A stretch of DNA of 64,000 bases from Burkholderia pseudomultivorans (GTDB taxonomy: Bacteria; Pseudomonadota; Gammaproteobacteria; Burkholderiales; Burkholderiaceae): assembly GCF_001718415.1 (NCBI RefSeq), contig NZ_CP013378.1:4030001-4094000 (forward strand), in the 5' to 3' direction. Of this stretch, positions 46,739 to 55,801 are shown one piece after another (the first letter of the stretch is position 1; every line of letters begins with the position of its first letter). Position numbers and translations under genes: made by a program. The notes under the pieces are model-generated. The model searched no databases. It was not told the origin of the DNA and was given only the letters and a program-made list of their open reading frames with translations.

Positions 46739-47887
46739 ATGCGGCTCTATGAAAAGTACTTCGCGCGACAGATCTACGTCACGTTCGTCTTCATCCTGTT
46801 CGCGTTCTCGGGCCTGTTCTTCTTCTTCGACCTGATCAGCGAACTGAACTCGGTCGGGCACGGCAACTACAAGTTCGGCTACGCGGTGCTGCGCGTCGCG
46901 CTGCAGACGCCGTCGCGCTTCTACGAGATCATCCCGGTCGCCGCGCTGATCAGCGCGATCTACGTGTTCGCGCAGATGGCCGCGAACTCCGAATTCACGA
47001 TCTTCCGCGTGTCGGGCCTCGCGACCAACCAGGCGCTGCGCTCGCTGCTGAAGATCGGCGTGCCGCTCGTGATCGTCACCTACCTGATCGGCGAGTTCGT
47101 CGGCCCGTATGCGGATCAGCTGTCCGAACGCGTGCGGCTGCAGGCGCTCGGCGCGTCGGTGTCGTCGAACTTCCAGTCGGGCGTGTGGGTGAAGGACACG
47201 CTCGCGGCCCGCGAGAACGGCGAGCAGGTCACGCGCTTCGTCAACGTCGGCAGCCTGTCGCCCGACTCGACGATCAGCAACGTGCGGATCTACGAATTCG
47301 ACTCGAAATTCCAGCTGCAGAACGTGCGGATCGCGCAGAAGGGCAGCTACGAGCCGCCCGGCCACTGGCTGCTGAAGGGCGTCACCGAGACCGAGCTGAC
47401 GCCGATCAAGCCGATCGCCGGCCAGCCGGCCGACGCGCTGAATCCCGTGTACCGGTCGCAGCAGGTCACGCTGCCCGAATACCGGCTGCGCTCGGACCTG
47501 ACGCCGCAGATCCTGTCGGTGCTGCTCGTCTCGCCGGAGCGCATGTCGATCATCAACCTGTTCCGCTACATCCAGCATTTGCGCGAGAACCAGCAGGACA
47601 CGCAGCGCTACGACATCGCGCTGTGGCGCAAGCTGCTGTATCCGTTCGCGGTGTTCGTGATGCTGGTGCTGTCGCTGCCGTTCGCGTACCTGCACACGCG
47701 GGCAGGCGTGGTCGGCGTGAAGGTGTTCGGCGGCATCATGCTCGGGATGAGCTTCCAGCTGCTCAATACGCTGTTCTCGCATATCGGCACGCTGAACACC
47801 TGGCCCGCGCCGCTCACCGCGGCCACGCCGGGCCTGATCTATCTCGCGCTCGGCCTGTTCGCGCTGAAATGGGTCGACCGGCACTGA
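46739..47887 (+). CDS. lptG: LPS export ABC transporter permease LptG
   Basis: A 382-residue partner of LptF. It begins MRLYEKYFARQIYVTF, with six membrane helices around a periplasmic jellyroll. Typical motifs are EIIPVAALISAIYVFAQMA near the coupling helix and KLLYPFAVFVMLVLSLPFAY near the C-terminus. It follows lptF by 3 bp, forming an operon that may continue into the chelatase gene 28 bp downstream. Confidence 0.96.
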   Translation: MRLYEKYFARQIYVTFVFILFAFSGLFFFFDLISELNSVGHGNYKFGYAVLRVALQTPSRFYEIIPVAALISAIYVFAQMAANSEFTIFRVSGLATNQALRSLLKIGVPLVIVTYLIGEFVGPYADQLSERVRLQALGASVSSNFQSGVWVKDTLAARENGEQVTRFVNVGSLSPDSTISNVRIYEFDSKFQLQNVRIAQKGSYEPPGHWLLKGVTETELTPIKPIAGQPADALNPVYRSQQVTLPEYRLRSDLTPQILSVLLVSPERMSIINLFRYIQHLRENQQDTQRYDIALWRKLLYPFAVFVMLVLSLPFAYLHTRAGVVGVKVFGGIMLGMSFQLLNTLFSHIGTLNTWPAPLTAATPGLIYLALGLFALKWVDRH

Positions 47888-47915
47888 GCGCCGCGCACCC
47901 GACGGAGGTTTCGAC

Positions 47916-48311
47916 ATGAGTTCGCACGGCATCGTCCTGTTCGGTCACGGCGCACGCGATCCGCGCTGGGCCGAGCCGTTCGAGCGGCTCGCCGCGCGGC
48001 TGCGCGGCGCCAGCTCGCCCGCCTCCCCCGCGCCGCTCGTGTCGCTCGCGTTCCTCGAACTGATGACGCCTTCGCTCGGCGAAGCAGTCGCCGCGCAGGC
48101 CGCGGCCGGCTGCGCGCATGTCACCGTGGTGCCGGTATTCTTCGGCCAGGGCGGCCACGTGCGCCGCGACCTGCCGCAACTGGTCGACGCGTGCCGCGCC
48201 GCGCATCCGGGCGTCGAGATCCGCTGCGCGACGGCGGTCGGCGAAGACGACGGCGTGCTCGACGCGATCGCACGCTACTGCCTCGACCAGCTCGGAAGCG
48301 ACGACGCGTGA
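47916..48311 (+). CDS. CbiX/SirB-type sirohydrochlorin chelatase
   Basis: A 131-residue short-form chelatase. The N-terminal GIVLFGHGARDPRWAEPF carries the catalytic His, and VVPVFFGQGGHVRRDLPQL the second conserved His. Such proteins insert Fe or Co into sirohydrochlorin. Because the facing gene is the SUMT cobA next to sulfite reductase, siroheme supply is the likelier role; cobalt insertion for cobalamin is possible. It follows lptG by 28 bp and ends in a bidirectional terminator. Confidence 0.9.
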   Translation: MSSHGIVLFGHGARDPRWAEPFERLAARLRGASSPASPAPLVSLAFLELMTPSLGEAVAAQAAAGCAHVTVVPVFFGQGGHVRRDLPQLVDACRAAHPGVEIRCATAVGEDDGVLDAIARYCLDQLGSDDA

Positions 48312-48336
48312 CACGCGCAACGGTCGCGCTCAAATG

Positions 48337-48364
48337 AAAAACGCTGGCCTTCGCCAGCGTTTTT
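48337..48364. terminator. Bidirectional terminator between the chelatase gene and cobA
   Basis: A perfect 12-bp stem AAAAACGCTGGC/GCCAGCGTTTTT with loop CTTC has A/T tracts on both sides, suited to terminate both convergent units. Confidence 0.93.
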
Positions 48365-48384
48365 CATGTCGGACGACGTCGCGA

Positions 48385-49134
48385 TCAGGCGGCGTTCCGC
48401 AGCGCATCGCCCTCTTTGACGTCGCGCACCCGCTCCGCGAACGCATCGCCGATCATCAGCAGGCTCGGCTGCGCCGGATCGAGCCACGCCTGCGCGTCGC
48501 CGGCCGCCATCTGCGCGAGCGTGAGCGTCAGCGTGCGCTCGCGCGCGGTGCTGCACGCCTCGACGATCGCCACCGGCGTGGCCGGCGCACGGCCCGCGTC
48601 GATCAGCTGCTGCGCGATGCCGGGCGCGCTGTCGCGGCCCATGTAGTAGACCATCGAATCGGCGCGTGCGGCTTCGCGAATCTCGTCGCTGCCCGGCGCA
48701 CGGCTGTGCGTCGCGAACGCGACGCTGCGCGCGACGCCGCGCAAGGTCAGCGAGCGCTTCAGCGTCGCGGCGCCGGCAAGCGCCGCGGTGATGCCCGGCA
48801 CGATCTCGTAGTCGATGCCGGCCGCTTCGAGCGCGCGCATTTCCTCGTCAGCACGGCCGAACAGCATCGGATCGCCGCCCTTGAGCCGCACCACGCATGC
48901 ATGCTCGCGCGCCGCGTCGACGATCTGCTTGTTGATGAAATGCTGCGCGGTCGAGCGCTGCCCGCAGCGCTTGCCGACCGCGATCCTGCGCGCGTGCGGC
49001 GCATAGTCGAGCATCGCGGGCTCGACGAGCGCGTCGTGCAGCACGACGTCCGCGCGTTCGAGCAGCCGCGCGCCGCGAACCGTGATGAGGTCGGCCGCGC
49101 CCGGCCCTGCTCCGATCAGATAAACCTTGCCCAT
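48385..49134 (-). CDS. cobA: Uroporphyrinogen-III C-methyltransferase (SUMT)
   Basis: A 249-residue SAM-dependent enzyme that methylates uroporphyrinogen III at C2 and C7 to precorrin-2, the branch to siroheme and cobalamin. Signatures are VYLIGAGPGAADLITVRGARLL and VRLKGGDPMLFGRADEE. It is the C-terminal half of CysG without the dehydrogenase/chelatase part. It is the last gene of the cys operon, 71 bp after cysN, which argues for siroheme synthesis for CysI. The ATG at 49134 starts the conserved sequence. Confidence 0.94.
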   Translation of the reverse strand: MGKVYLIGAGPGAADLITVRGARLLERADVVLHDALVEPAMLDYAPHARRIAVGKRCGQRSTAQHFINKQIVDAAREHACVVRLKGGDPMLFGRADEEMRALEAAGIDYEIVPGITAALAGAATLKRSLTLRGVARSVAFATHSRAPGSDEIREAARADSMVYYMGRDSAPGIAQQLIDAGRAPATPVAIVEACSTARERTLTLTLAQMAAGDAQAWLDPAQPSLLMIGDAFAERVRDVKEGDALRNAA

Positions 49135-49205
49135 TTCAGTCACTTCGCTTGGTCCGAAAACGGCCGCTGCAGCCCGCGCCGCCGCGAAGCGGCGCGGTAT
49201 GCCGG

Positions 49206-50522
49206 TTACGCCGAGTAGGCCCGGATCATGCCGGCCGCGACCGTGTGATGCGTCGCCTCGTCGATCAGCACGAACGCGCCGGTGCCCGGATGCGCGTCGT
49301 ACGTGTCGCAGACGATCGGCTTTTGCAGCGTCAGCGCGACGCGGCCGATGTCGTTCATCTTCAGGTCCTGACGGTCGGTCGCGTGCGACAGCGTATGCAC
49401 GTCGAGCACCTGCTTGACGCCGCCGATCTTCGCGAACACCGTGCTGGTGGTCTGCTTCAGCAGGTACTTGCGCTGCGGCGACAGCGGCGCTTCGTCGAAC
49501 CAGCACAGGTCGGCCTCGAGCTTCTTCGCCGGCGTCACCGGTTCGGCGGCCGTGACGAACATGTCGCCGCGCGACACGTCGACGTCTTCCGCGAGGCGGA
49601 TCGTCACCGTCTGGCCCGCGAACGCGTGCGCGACCGACGCGGTGCCGCCCGGCACCGGCGCGACGATCTCGGCGACCGTTGCGGTGCGGTTCGACGGCAG
49701 CACGGCGATCGCGTCGCCGACCTTCACTTCGCCCGACTCGATGCGGCCCATGTAGCCGCGGAAATCGTCGGCCGAGCTGCCGTCCTGGCGCGCGACCCAC
49801 TGCACCGGGAAACGCAGCGCGTCGTGCGCCTGCGTCTCGACCGGCAGCGATTCGAGCACGTCGAGCAGCGGCTCGCCCGCATACCACGGCATGCGCTCGC
49901 TCGCGCCGACGATGTTGTCGCCCTTCAGCGCCGACACCGGCACGAAGCGCACGTCGCTCAAGCCGAGCTGCTTCGCGAGCGTCACGTAGGCGTCGCGGAT
50001 CTCATTGAAGCGCGCCTCGCTGTAGTCGACCAGGTCCATCTTGTTGATCGCGACGATCACGTGTTGCAGCGCGAGCAGCTTGACGATCGCGCTGTGGCGC
50101 TTGGTTTGCGGCAGCAGTTCCGCGACGCCGTTCTCGACCGTCACGCGCGTCGCGTCGATCAGGATGATCGCGGCATGCGCGGTCGACGCACCCGTCACCA
50201 TGTTGCGTGTGTACTGCTCGTGGCCCGGCGTGTCGGCGATGATGAACTTGCGCTTGGCGGTCGCGAAATAGCGATACGCGACGTCGATCGTGATGCCCTG
50301 CTCGCGCTCGGCTTCCAGCCCGTCGGTCAGCAGCGCGAGGTCGAGCTCGTCGCCGACCGTGCGCTTGTTCTTCGCGCGCGACAGCGCGGACAGCTGGTCG
50401 GACAGCACGGCCTTGCTGTCGTACAGCAGGCGGCCGATCAGCGTGCTCTTGCCGTCGTCGACGCTGCCCGCGGTGATGAAGCGCAGCACGCCGAGGTCTT
50501 CGGTGTTCTCGATGATGCTCAT
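49206..50522 (-). CDS. cysN: Sulfate adenylyltransferase subunit 1 (GTPase)
   Basis: A 438-residue EF-Tu-like GTPase that drives CysD-catalysed formation of adenosine phosphosulfate. The P-loop is AGSVDDGKST (18-27), with DTPGHEQYTRNM and NKMDLVDY as G3 and G4. No fused APS kinase (CysC) domain is present, consistent with an APS-reducing pathway. It lies 22 bp after cysD. Confidence 0.96.
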   Translation of the reverse strand: MSIIENTEDLGVLRFITAGSVDDGKSTLIGRLLYDSKAVLSDQLSALSRAKNKRTVGDELDLALLTDGLEAEREQGITIDVAYRYFATAKRKFIIADTPGHEQYTRNMVTGASTAHAAIILIDATRVTVENGVAELLPQTKRHSAIVKLLALQHVIVAINKMDLVDYSEARFNEIRDAYVTLAKQLGLSDVRFVPVSALKGDNIVGASERMPWYAGEPLLDVLESLPVETQAHDALRFPVQWVARQDGSSADDFRGYMGRIESGEVKVGDAIAVLPSNRTATVAEIVAPVPGGTASVAHAFAGQTVTIRLAEDVDVSRGDMFVTAAEPVTPAKKLEADLCWFDEAPLSPQRKYLLKQTTSTVFAKIGGVKQVLDVHTLSHATDRQDLKMNDIGRVALTLQKPIVCDTYDAHPGTGAFVLIDEATHHTVAAGMIRAYSA

Positions 50523-50544
50523 GATGTGAATGTCCTCGTGTGCT

Positions 50545-51507
50545 TCAGAAATAACCCTGCTTCTTGCGCTGCTCCATCGCGGCTTCGGAGGTCTGGTCGT
50601 CCATCCGCGTCGCGCCGCGCTCGGTGATCTCGGTCACCGCCGTCTCGGCGATGATCTTCTCGACGTCGTCCGCGTCGCTCTCGACCGGGCACGTGCAGGA
50701 AATGTCGCCGACCGTGCGGAACCGCACCTGCGCGACTTCGCTCGTCTCGCCGTCGCGCATCGGCGTGAGCGGCGTGACCGGCACCAGCAGCCCGTTGCGG
50801 CGCACGATCTCGCGCTGGTGCGCGTAGTAGATCGACGGCAGCTCGAGGTTTTCGCGCGCGATGTACTGCCACACGTCGAGTTCGGTCCAGTTCGAGATCG
50901 GGAACACGCGCAGGTGTTCGCCGTTGTGCAGGCGTGCGTTGTACAGGCTCCACAGTTCCGGACGCTGCGCCTTCGGGTCCCACTGGCCGAATTCGTCGCG
51001 GAACGAGAAGATGCGCTCCTTCGCGCGCGCCTTCTCTTCGTCGCGGCGCGCGCCGCCGATCATCGCGGTGAAGCCGTGCTGCTCGATCGTCTCGAGCAGC
51101 GTGACGGCCTGCGCGGCATTGCGCGAATCGGTTTCGCGGCGCAGCACGACCGTGCCGCGCTTGATCGAATCCTCGACGTGGCCGACGATCAGCTCGGCGC
51201 CGATCTCCTGGGCGCGACGGTCGCGGAAGTCGATCACCTCGTCGTAGTTGTGGCCCGTGTCGATGTGCACGAGCGGGAACGGCAGCGTGGTCTTGCGGTT
51301 CGCGCCGAGGCCGAACGCCTTCAGCGCCAGGTGCAGCACGACGACCGAATCCTTGCCGCCCGAGAACAGCAGCGCCGGCTTGCTGCACTCGGCGACCAGC
51401 TCGCGCAGGATATGGATCGACTCGGCTTCGAGCCAGTCGAGGTGGCCCATGCGGCTGTCGGCGCCGGTGGGCGGGGCAAAGGCGGATTGCTCGAGCGTCG
51501 TGCTCAT
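50545..51507 (-). CDS. cysD: Sulfate adenylyltransferase subunit 2
   Basis: A 320-residue PP-loop ATP pyrophosphatase that adenylates sulfate. The PP-loop LFSGGKDSVVVLHLALKAF is clear, with VHIDTGHNYDEVIDFRD and the C-terminal GYF end characteristic of CysD. The ATG at 51507 opens MSTTLEQSAF; the upstream in-frame extension is Arg-rich and unlikely. It lies 75 bp after cysH. Confidence 0.96.
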   Translation of the reverse strand: MSTTLEQSAFAPPTGADSRMGHLDWLEAESIHILRELVAECSKPALLFSGGKDSVVVLHLALKAFGLGANRKTTLPFPLVHIDTGHNYDEVIDFRDRRAQEIGAELIVGHVEDSIKRGTVVLRRETDSRNAAQAVTLLETIEQHGFTAMIGGARRDEEKARAKERIFSFRDEFGQWDPKAQRPELWSLYNARLHNGEHLRVFPISNWTELDVWQYIARENLELPSIYYAHQREIVRRNGLLVPVTPLTPMRDGETSEVAQVRFRTVGDISCTCPVESDADDVEKIIAETAVTEITERGATRMDDQTSEAAMEQRKKQGYF

Positions 51508-51582
51508 GATTTCAGTCCTTCTCTTCCGGGTTCGTGCCGCCCGCTGTCGCGGGCGGCGCAATATTCAGTGTCTTGTCGGCTT

Positions 51583-52335
51583 TCAGTGCGCGGCGCCGGC
51601 TTCGGCATTCGCGGGAATCGGCGTGATCGTCGTGATGTGCAGCCCGCATTCCTTCGTGTCGCGCGACTCCCACCACCAGCGGCCCGCGCGGCTGTCCTCG
51701 CCGGGGCGAATCGCGCGCGTACAGGGCTCGCAGCCGATGCTCGGGTAGCCGCGCGCATGCAGCGGATTGACCGGCACGTCGAACGCCTTGAGGTACGCCC
51801 ACACGTCGTCTTCCGTCCAGTCGGCGAGCGGGTTGTACTTCGCGATCCCGCGCGCCTCGTCCTGCTCTTGCTCGTGCAGCTCGGCACGCGTGACCGACTG
51901 CTCGCGACGCTGGCCCGTGACCCACGCGCCGACGTCCGACAGCGCGCGGTTCAGCGGCTCGACCTTGCGGATGTGGCAGCACGACTTGCGCAGCTCGACG
52001 CTCTCGTAGAACGCGTTCAGCCCGTGTTCGGCCACATATTGATCCACCGCGTCCTGCTGCGGATGAAACTGCTCGATCTCGTAGCCGTAGCGCTCGCGCA
52101 CGCGGTCGATCATGCCGAGCGTCTCCGCGTGCAGGCGGCCCGTGTTCAGCGAGAAGATGCCGATCGACACGCCCTTCGACAGGATCGCGTGCGTGAGCAG
52201 CATGTCTTCGGCTGCGAGGCTGCTCGCGAGCTTCACCTTCGGATGGCGCGCGGCGATCTGCGCGAGCAGCGCGTCGAGCCGCTCGACCTTCGCCGCGAGT
52301 TCCGGCGTCAGCGCGGTGGCGGTCGCGGTGCTCAT
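51583..52335 (-). CDS. cysH: Assimilatory adenylyl-sulfate (APS) reductase, CysH family
   Basis: A 250-residue thioredoxin-dependent reductase. The cluster-binding Cys pairs Cys119-Cys120 (SCCHIRK) and Cys202/Cys205 (GCEPC) show it binds a [4Fe-4S] cluster and reduces APS directly, unlike enterobacterial PAPS reductases. The catalytic Cys230 is in KECGLH. The PP-loop-like ASSLAAEDM is at about 38-46. It overlaps the DUF934 gene by four bases. The absence of a CysC domain nearby agrees with APS use. Confidence 0.94.
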   Translation of the reverse strand: MSTATATALTPELAAKVERLDALLAQIAARHPKVKLASSLAAEDMLLTHAILSKGVSIGIFSLNTGRLHAETLGMIDRVRERYGYEIEQFHPQQDAVDQYVAEHGLNAFYESVELRKSCCHIRKVEPLNRALSDVGAWVTGQRREQSVTRAELHEQEQDEARGIAKYNPLADWTEDDVWAYLKAFDVPVNPLHARGYPSIGCEPCTRAIRPGEDSRAGRWWWESRDTKECGLHITTITPIPANAEAGAAH

Positions 52336-52874
52336 GCGCTCACCTTGGTGTCGGCCGACGCGGCACGGCGGCGGAACAGCGGCGCGGGCTCGTCGAACGC
52401 ACCCTGGTAACGCTGCGTGAACTCGCCGAACGCGTTCAGCGCGTCGTGGATGTCCTTGTCGGCGCGCACCGCGAACGCATCGAAGCCGCAGCGCGACATG
52501 TACAGCAGCTGGTCGCGCAGCACGTCGCCGATCGCGCGCAGCTCGCCCGTCCAGCCGTGACGCTCGCGCAGCAGGCGCGCGATGCTGTAGCCGCGACCGT
52601 CCGCGAAGCGCGGGAAATCCACCGCGATCAGCGAAATCGCGCCGAAGTCGGCCGCGAGATCGGCCGGCTCGCTGTCCGGCGCGAGCCACACGCCCAGTTC
52701 GTCCTTCGTCTTCGCGGCGACCAGCGCTGCGCGCTCGGCCTGCCACAACGCGAGCGGCACCAGCACCTTGCCGGCCGGCAATGCGTCGACCGCGGGCAGC
52801 GCGCCGTCTTCCGACGCGCGCACGACCTGCCATGCGTCGTCGATCACTGCGCGGTTCTTGATAATCGAAGCCAT
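52332..52874 (-). CDS. DUF934 family protein of the cys operon
   Basis: A 180-residue soluble protein that follows cysI and overlaps cysH by four bases. Conserved stretches are ISLIAVDFPRFADGRGYSIARLLR and QLLYMSRCGFDAFAV. The family occurs almost only beside cysI/cysH in proteobacteria lacking an adjacent cysJ flavoprotein, so an accessory or electron-transfer role in sulfite reduction is inferred, not shown. The ATG at 52874 (AAGGA eight bases upstream) is preferred over a TTG two codons earlier. Confidence 0.88.
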   Translation of the reverse strand: MASIIKNRAVIDDAWQVVRASEDGALPAVDALPAGKVLVPLALWQAERAALVAAKTKDELGVWLAPDSEPADLAADFGAISLIAVDFPRFADGRGYSIARLLRERHGWTGELRAIGDVLRDQLLYMSRCGFDAFAVRADKDIHDALNAFGEFTQRYQGAFDEPAPLFRRRAASADTKVSA

Positions 52875-52899
52875 CTGCAAATTCCTTCTAGCCGGTGGG

Positions 52900-54579
52900 T
52901 TAGGCGTTCACTGCCTGGCGCGCCGCATACACGCGCTCCTTGAACGGCGCGATGCCGATGCGGTCGTACGTGTCGATGAAGCGCTCGCCGTCGATGCGCG
53001 ACTCGACGAACGTGTCGATCAGCTTCGCGATCACGTCCGGCACCTCTTCCGCCGAGAACGACGGCCCGATCACGCGGCCCAGGCGCGCGCCGTCGCGGCC
53101 CGTGCCCTGCTCGCCGCCGAGCGACACCTGGTACCACTCGGCGCCGTCCTTGTCGACGCCGAGGATGCCGATGTTGCCGACGTGGTGATGGCCGCACGAG
53201 TTCATGCAACCGGAAATGTTCAGCGACAGGTCGCCGAGGTCGTACACGTAGTCGAGATCGTCGAAGCGCTGCTGGATCCCCAGCGCGATCGGGATCGACT
53301 TCGCGTTCGCGAGCGAGCAGAAGTCGCCGCCCGGGCACGCGATGATGTCGGTCAGCAGGCCGATGTTCGGCGTCGCGAAACCGGCGGCCTTGGCCTTTTC
53401 CCACACCGCGAACAGGTCGCGCTTCTTCACGTTGGCGAGAATCAGGTTCTGCTCGTGCGACACGCGCAGCTCGCCGAACGAGTACGCATCGGCCCAGTCC
53501 GCGACCAGCTCCATCTGCTTGTCGGTCGCGTCGCCCGGCGCCGCGCGGTGATCCTTCAGCGACAGCGTGACGGCCGCGTAGCCCGGCACCTTGTGCGGCG
53601 CGACGTTGCGCTCGACCCAGCGCGCGAACGCCTTGTTCTCGAGCAGGTGCTGCTCGAACGACGCGTCGGTGTCGGCCAGCTTCTCGTAGACGGGCGGCTT
53701 GAAGTACTGCGACACGCGGTCGAGTTCGGCCTGCGTGAGCGTCGACGGGCCGTCCTTCAGGTGCTGCCATTCCTCCTCGACCTGCTGCGCGAACTTCGCC
53801 GGCGACAGCGCCTTCACGAGGATCTTGATGCGCGCCTTGTACATGTTGTCGCGGCGGCCGTAGCGGTTGTACACGCGCAGCACGGCTTCGCAGTACGTGA
53901 GCAGGTGCTGCCACGGCAGGTCTTCCTTGATCACCGCGCCGACGATCGGCGTGCGGCCGAGGCCGCCGCCCGCGAGGATGCTCGCGACCACCTCGCCCTG
54001 CGCGTTCTTCTTCAGGTACACGCCGAGGTCGTGGATCTGCACGGCCGCGCGGTCGTGCTTCGAGCCCGACACCGCGATCTTGAACTTGCGCGGCAGCCAT
54101 GCGAATTCGGGATGGAACGTCGACCATTGACGCAGGATCTCGGCCCACGGACGCGGATCGATCTCCTCGTCCTGCGCGACGCCCGCGAACTGGTCGGCCG
54201 TGATGTTGCGGATGCAGTTGCCGGACGTCTGGATCGCGTGCATCTGCACCGACGCGAGCTTGGCGAGGATCTCGGGCGTTTCTTCCAGCTTGATCCAGTT
54301 GAACTGGATGTTCGAGCGCGTCGAGAAGTGGCCGTAGCCGCGGTCGTGCTCGCGCGCGATGCGCGCCAGCATCCGCAGCTGCTCGCTGCGCAGGTTGCCG
54401 TAAGGAATCGCGATGCGGTGCATGTACGCGTGGCGCTGCATGTACAGGCCGTTCTGCAGGCGCAGCGGACGGAACTCGTCTTCGCTCAACTCGCCCGACA
54501 GGCGGCGGCGCACCTGATCGCGGTACTGCGCGACACGCTCGTCGACGATCGTCTGGTCGTACTGGTCGTACTGATACAT
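52900..54579 (-). CDS. cysI: Sulfite reductase hemoprotein (CysI/NirA type)
   Basis: A 559-residue siroheme and [4Fe-4S] enzyme reducing sulfite to sulfide. Two ferrite-reductase half-domains are present. Cluster/siroheme Cys ligands are Cys415 and Cys421 (CPGGDFC) and Cys458 and Cys462 (CMNSC). STRSNIQFNW is a siroheme-pocket segment near residue 90. No cysJ flavoprotein is nearby, so electrons may come from ferredoxin or via the DUF934 partner. It is first in the operon cysI-DUF934-cysH-cysD-cysN-cobA and divergent from cysB. Confidence 0.93.
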   Translation of the reverse strand: MYQYDQYDQTIVDERVAQYRDQVRRRLSGELSEDEFRPLRLQNGLYMQRHAYMHRIAIPYGNLRSEQLRMLARIAREHDRGYGHFSTRSNIQFNWIKLEETPEILAKLASVQMHAIQTSGNCIRNITADQFAGVAQDEEIDPRPWAEILRQWSTFHPEFAWLPRKFKIAVSGSKHDRAAVQIHDLGVYLKKNAQGEVVASILAGGGLGRTPIVGAVIKEDLPWQHLLTYCEAVLRVYNRYGRRDNMYKARIKILVKALSPAKFAQQVEEEWQHLKDGPSTLTQAELDRVSQYFKPPVYEKLADTDASFEQHLLENKAFARWVERNVAPHKVPGYAAVTLSLKDHRAAPGDATDKQMELVADWADAYSFGELRVSHEQNLILANVKKRDLFAVWEKAKAAGFATPNIGLLTDIIACPGGDFCSLANAKSIPIALGIQQRFDDLDYVYDLGDLSLNISGCMNSCGHHHVGNIGILGVDKDGAEWYQVSLGGEQGTGRDGARLGRVIGPSFSAEEVPDVIAKLIDTFVESRIDGERFIDTYDRIGIAPFKERVYAARQAVNA

Positions 54580-54689
54580 TCGGGGACCCCAGGGTTTTCG
54601 TGGTGACCGCGCGACGTCCTAGCCACGTCGCGCCCGAATCTCCGTTCCGCCGCTGCCGCCGGGTCATCCGCCGCCCGGTGGATTGCTAA

Positions 54690-54795
54690 TGACGAAAACA
54701 GATATCCATATTTGAAAAACTCCGGTGAATCGTAATAAACTCGCCTTATATTTCAAACGACTAAAAAATTCTGTTGATATGCGGAAGGGTTATAA
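54690..54795. promoter_or_regulatory. Divergent cysI / cysB promoter region
   Basis: An AT-rich island in an otherwise GC-rich chromosome with TTATATTTCAAACG, AAAAAATTCTGTTGATA and several T/A-rich half-sites between divergent cysI and cysB. This composition fits CysB-type LysR binding sites, but exact sites and -35/-10 boxes cannot be fixed by eye. A GGAAGGG ribosome-binding site precedes cysB. Confidence 0.55.
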
Positions 54796-55737
54796 ATGAA
54801 CCTGCACCAATTTCGCTTCGTGCGCGAGGCCGTCCGGCAGAATTTCAACCTCACCGAGGCCGCGAAGGCGCTCTACACGTCGCAACCGGGGGTATCGAAG
54901 GCGATCATCGAGCTCGAGGACGAACTGGGCGTGGAGATCTTCACGCGGCACGGCAAGCGCGTGCGCTCGCTCACCGAGCCGGGGCGGATCATCCTCGCCT
55001 CGGTCGAGCGGATCCTGCAGGAGGTCGAGAGCCTAAAAAGGGTCGGGAAAGACTATGCGGCGCAGGACCAGGGCAACCTGACGATCGCGGCGACCCACAC
55101 GCAGGCGCGCTATTCGCTGCCGGCCGCGATCGCCGAATTCAAGAAGCGCTTCCCGAAGGTGCACCTGTCGATCCTGCAGGGCAGCCCGACGCAGGTCGCC
55201 GAGATGGTGATCCACGACCAGGCCGATCTCGCGATCGCGACCGAGGCGATCGCCGACTACAAGGAGCTCGTGTCGCTGCCCTGCTTCCAGTGGCATCACG
55301 CGGCCGTCGTGCCGGCCGACCATCCGCTGCTCGAGCGCAAGCCGGTCACGCTCGACGATCTCGCGCAGTATCCGCTGATCACCTACGACGACGCGTTCGC
55401 GGGCCGCAAGAAGATCAACCATGCGTTCGCGCTGCGCGGGCTGTCGCCGGACATCGTGCTGGAGGCGATCGACGCCGACGTGATCAAGACCTATGTCGAG
55501 CTCGGCCTCGGCGTCGGGATCATGGCCGACATCGCGTTCAACCCGGAGCGCGACCGCAACCTGCGGCTGATTCCGGTCGGCCACCTGTTCGGCAGCAACG
55601 TGACGCGCGTCGCGCTGAAGCAGGGCGCGTATCTGCGCAGCTATGTGTATACGCTGGTCGAGCTGCTGTCGCCGACGCTGAACCGCAAGCTGATCGAACA
55701 GGCGCTCAAGGGCGAATCCGAATCGTACGAGCTTTGA
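54796..55737 (+). CDS. cysB: CysB-type LysR regulator of sulfur assimilation
   Basis: A 313-residue LysR regulator. The HTH segment FVREAVRQNFNLTEAAKALY and TSQPGVSKAIIELEDELGVEIF are characteristic of CysB/Cbl. The effector domain has TTHTQARY-like ATHTQARYSLP, which contacts the inducer or sulfate in this family. It is divergent from cysI, as expected for an autoregulated activator using O-acetylserine/N-acetylserine. Burkholderia also carries related SsuR; genomic context favours CysB here. Confidence 0.92.
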   Translation: MNLHQFRFVREAVRQNFNLTEAAKALYTSQPGVSKAIIELEDELGVEIFTRHGKRVRSLTEPGRIILASVERILQEVESLKRVGKDYAAQDQGNLTIAATHTQARYSLPAAIAEFKKRFPKVHLSILQGSPTQVAEMVIHDQADLAIATEAIADYKELVSLPCFQWHHAAVVPADHPLLERKPVTLDDLAQYPLITYDDAFAGRKKINHAFALRGLSPDIVLEAIDADVIKTYVELGLGVGIMADIAFNPERDRNLRLIPVGHLFGSNVTRVALKQGAYLRSYVYTLVELLSPTLNRKLIEQALKGESESYEL

Positions 55738-55754
55738 GCCGCGTGTATAACCAC

Positions 55755-55779
55755 AGGGGCGCACATCGCGCCCCTTTTT
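55755..55779 (+). terminator. Terminator of cysB
   Basis: Stem AGGGGCGC/GCGCCCCT with a 5-nt loop and a T tract, 18 bp after the cysB stop. Confidence 0.9.
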
Positions 55780-55801
55780 ATTGCCCGACGGAGATTCCCG
55801 C

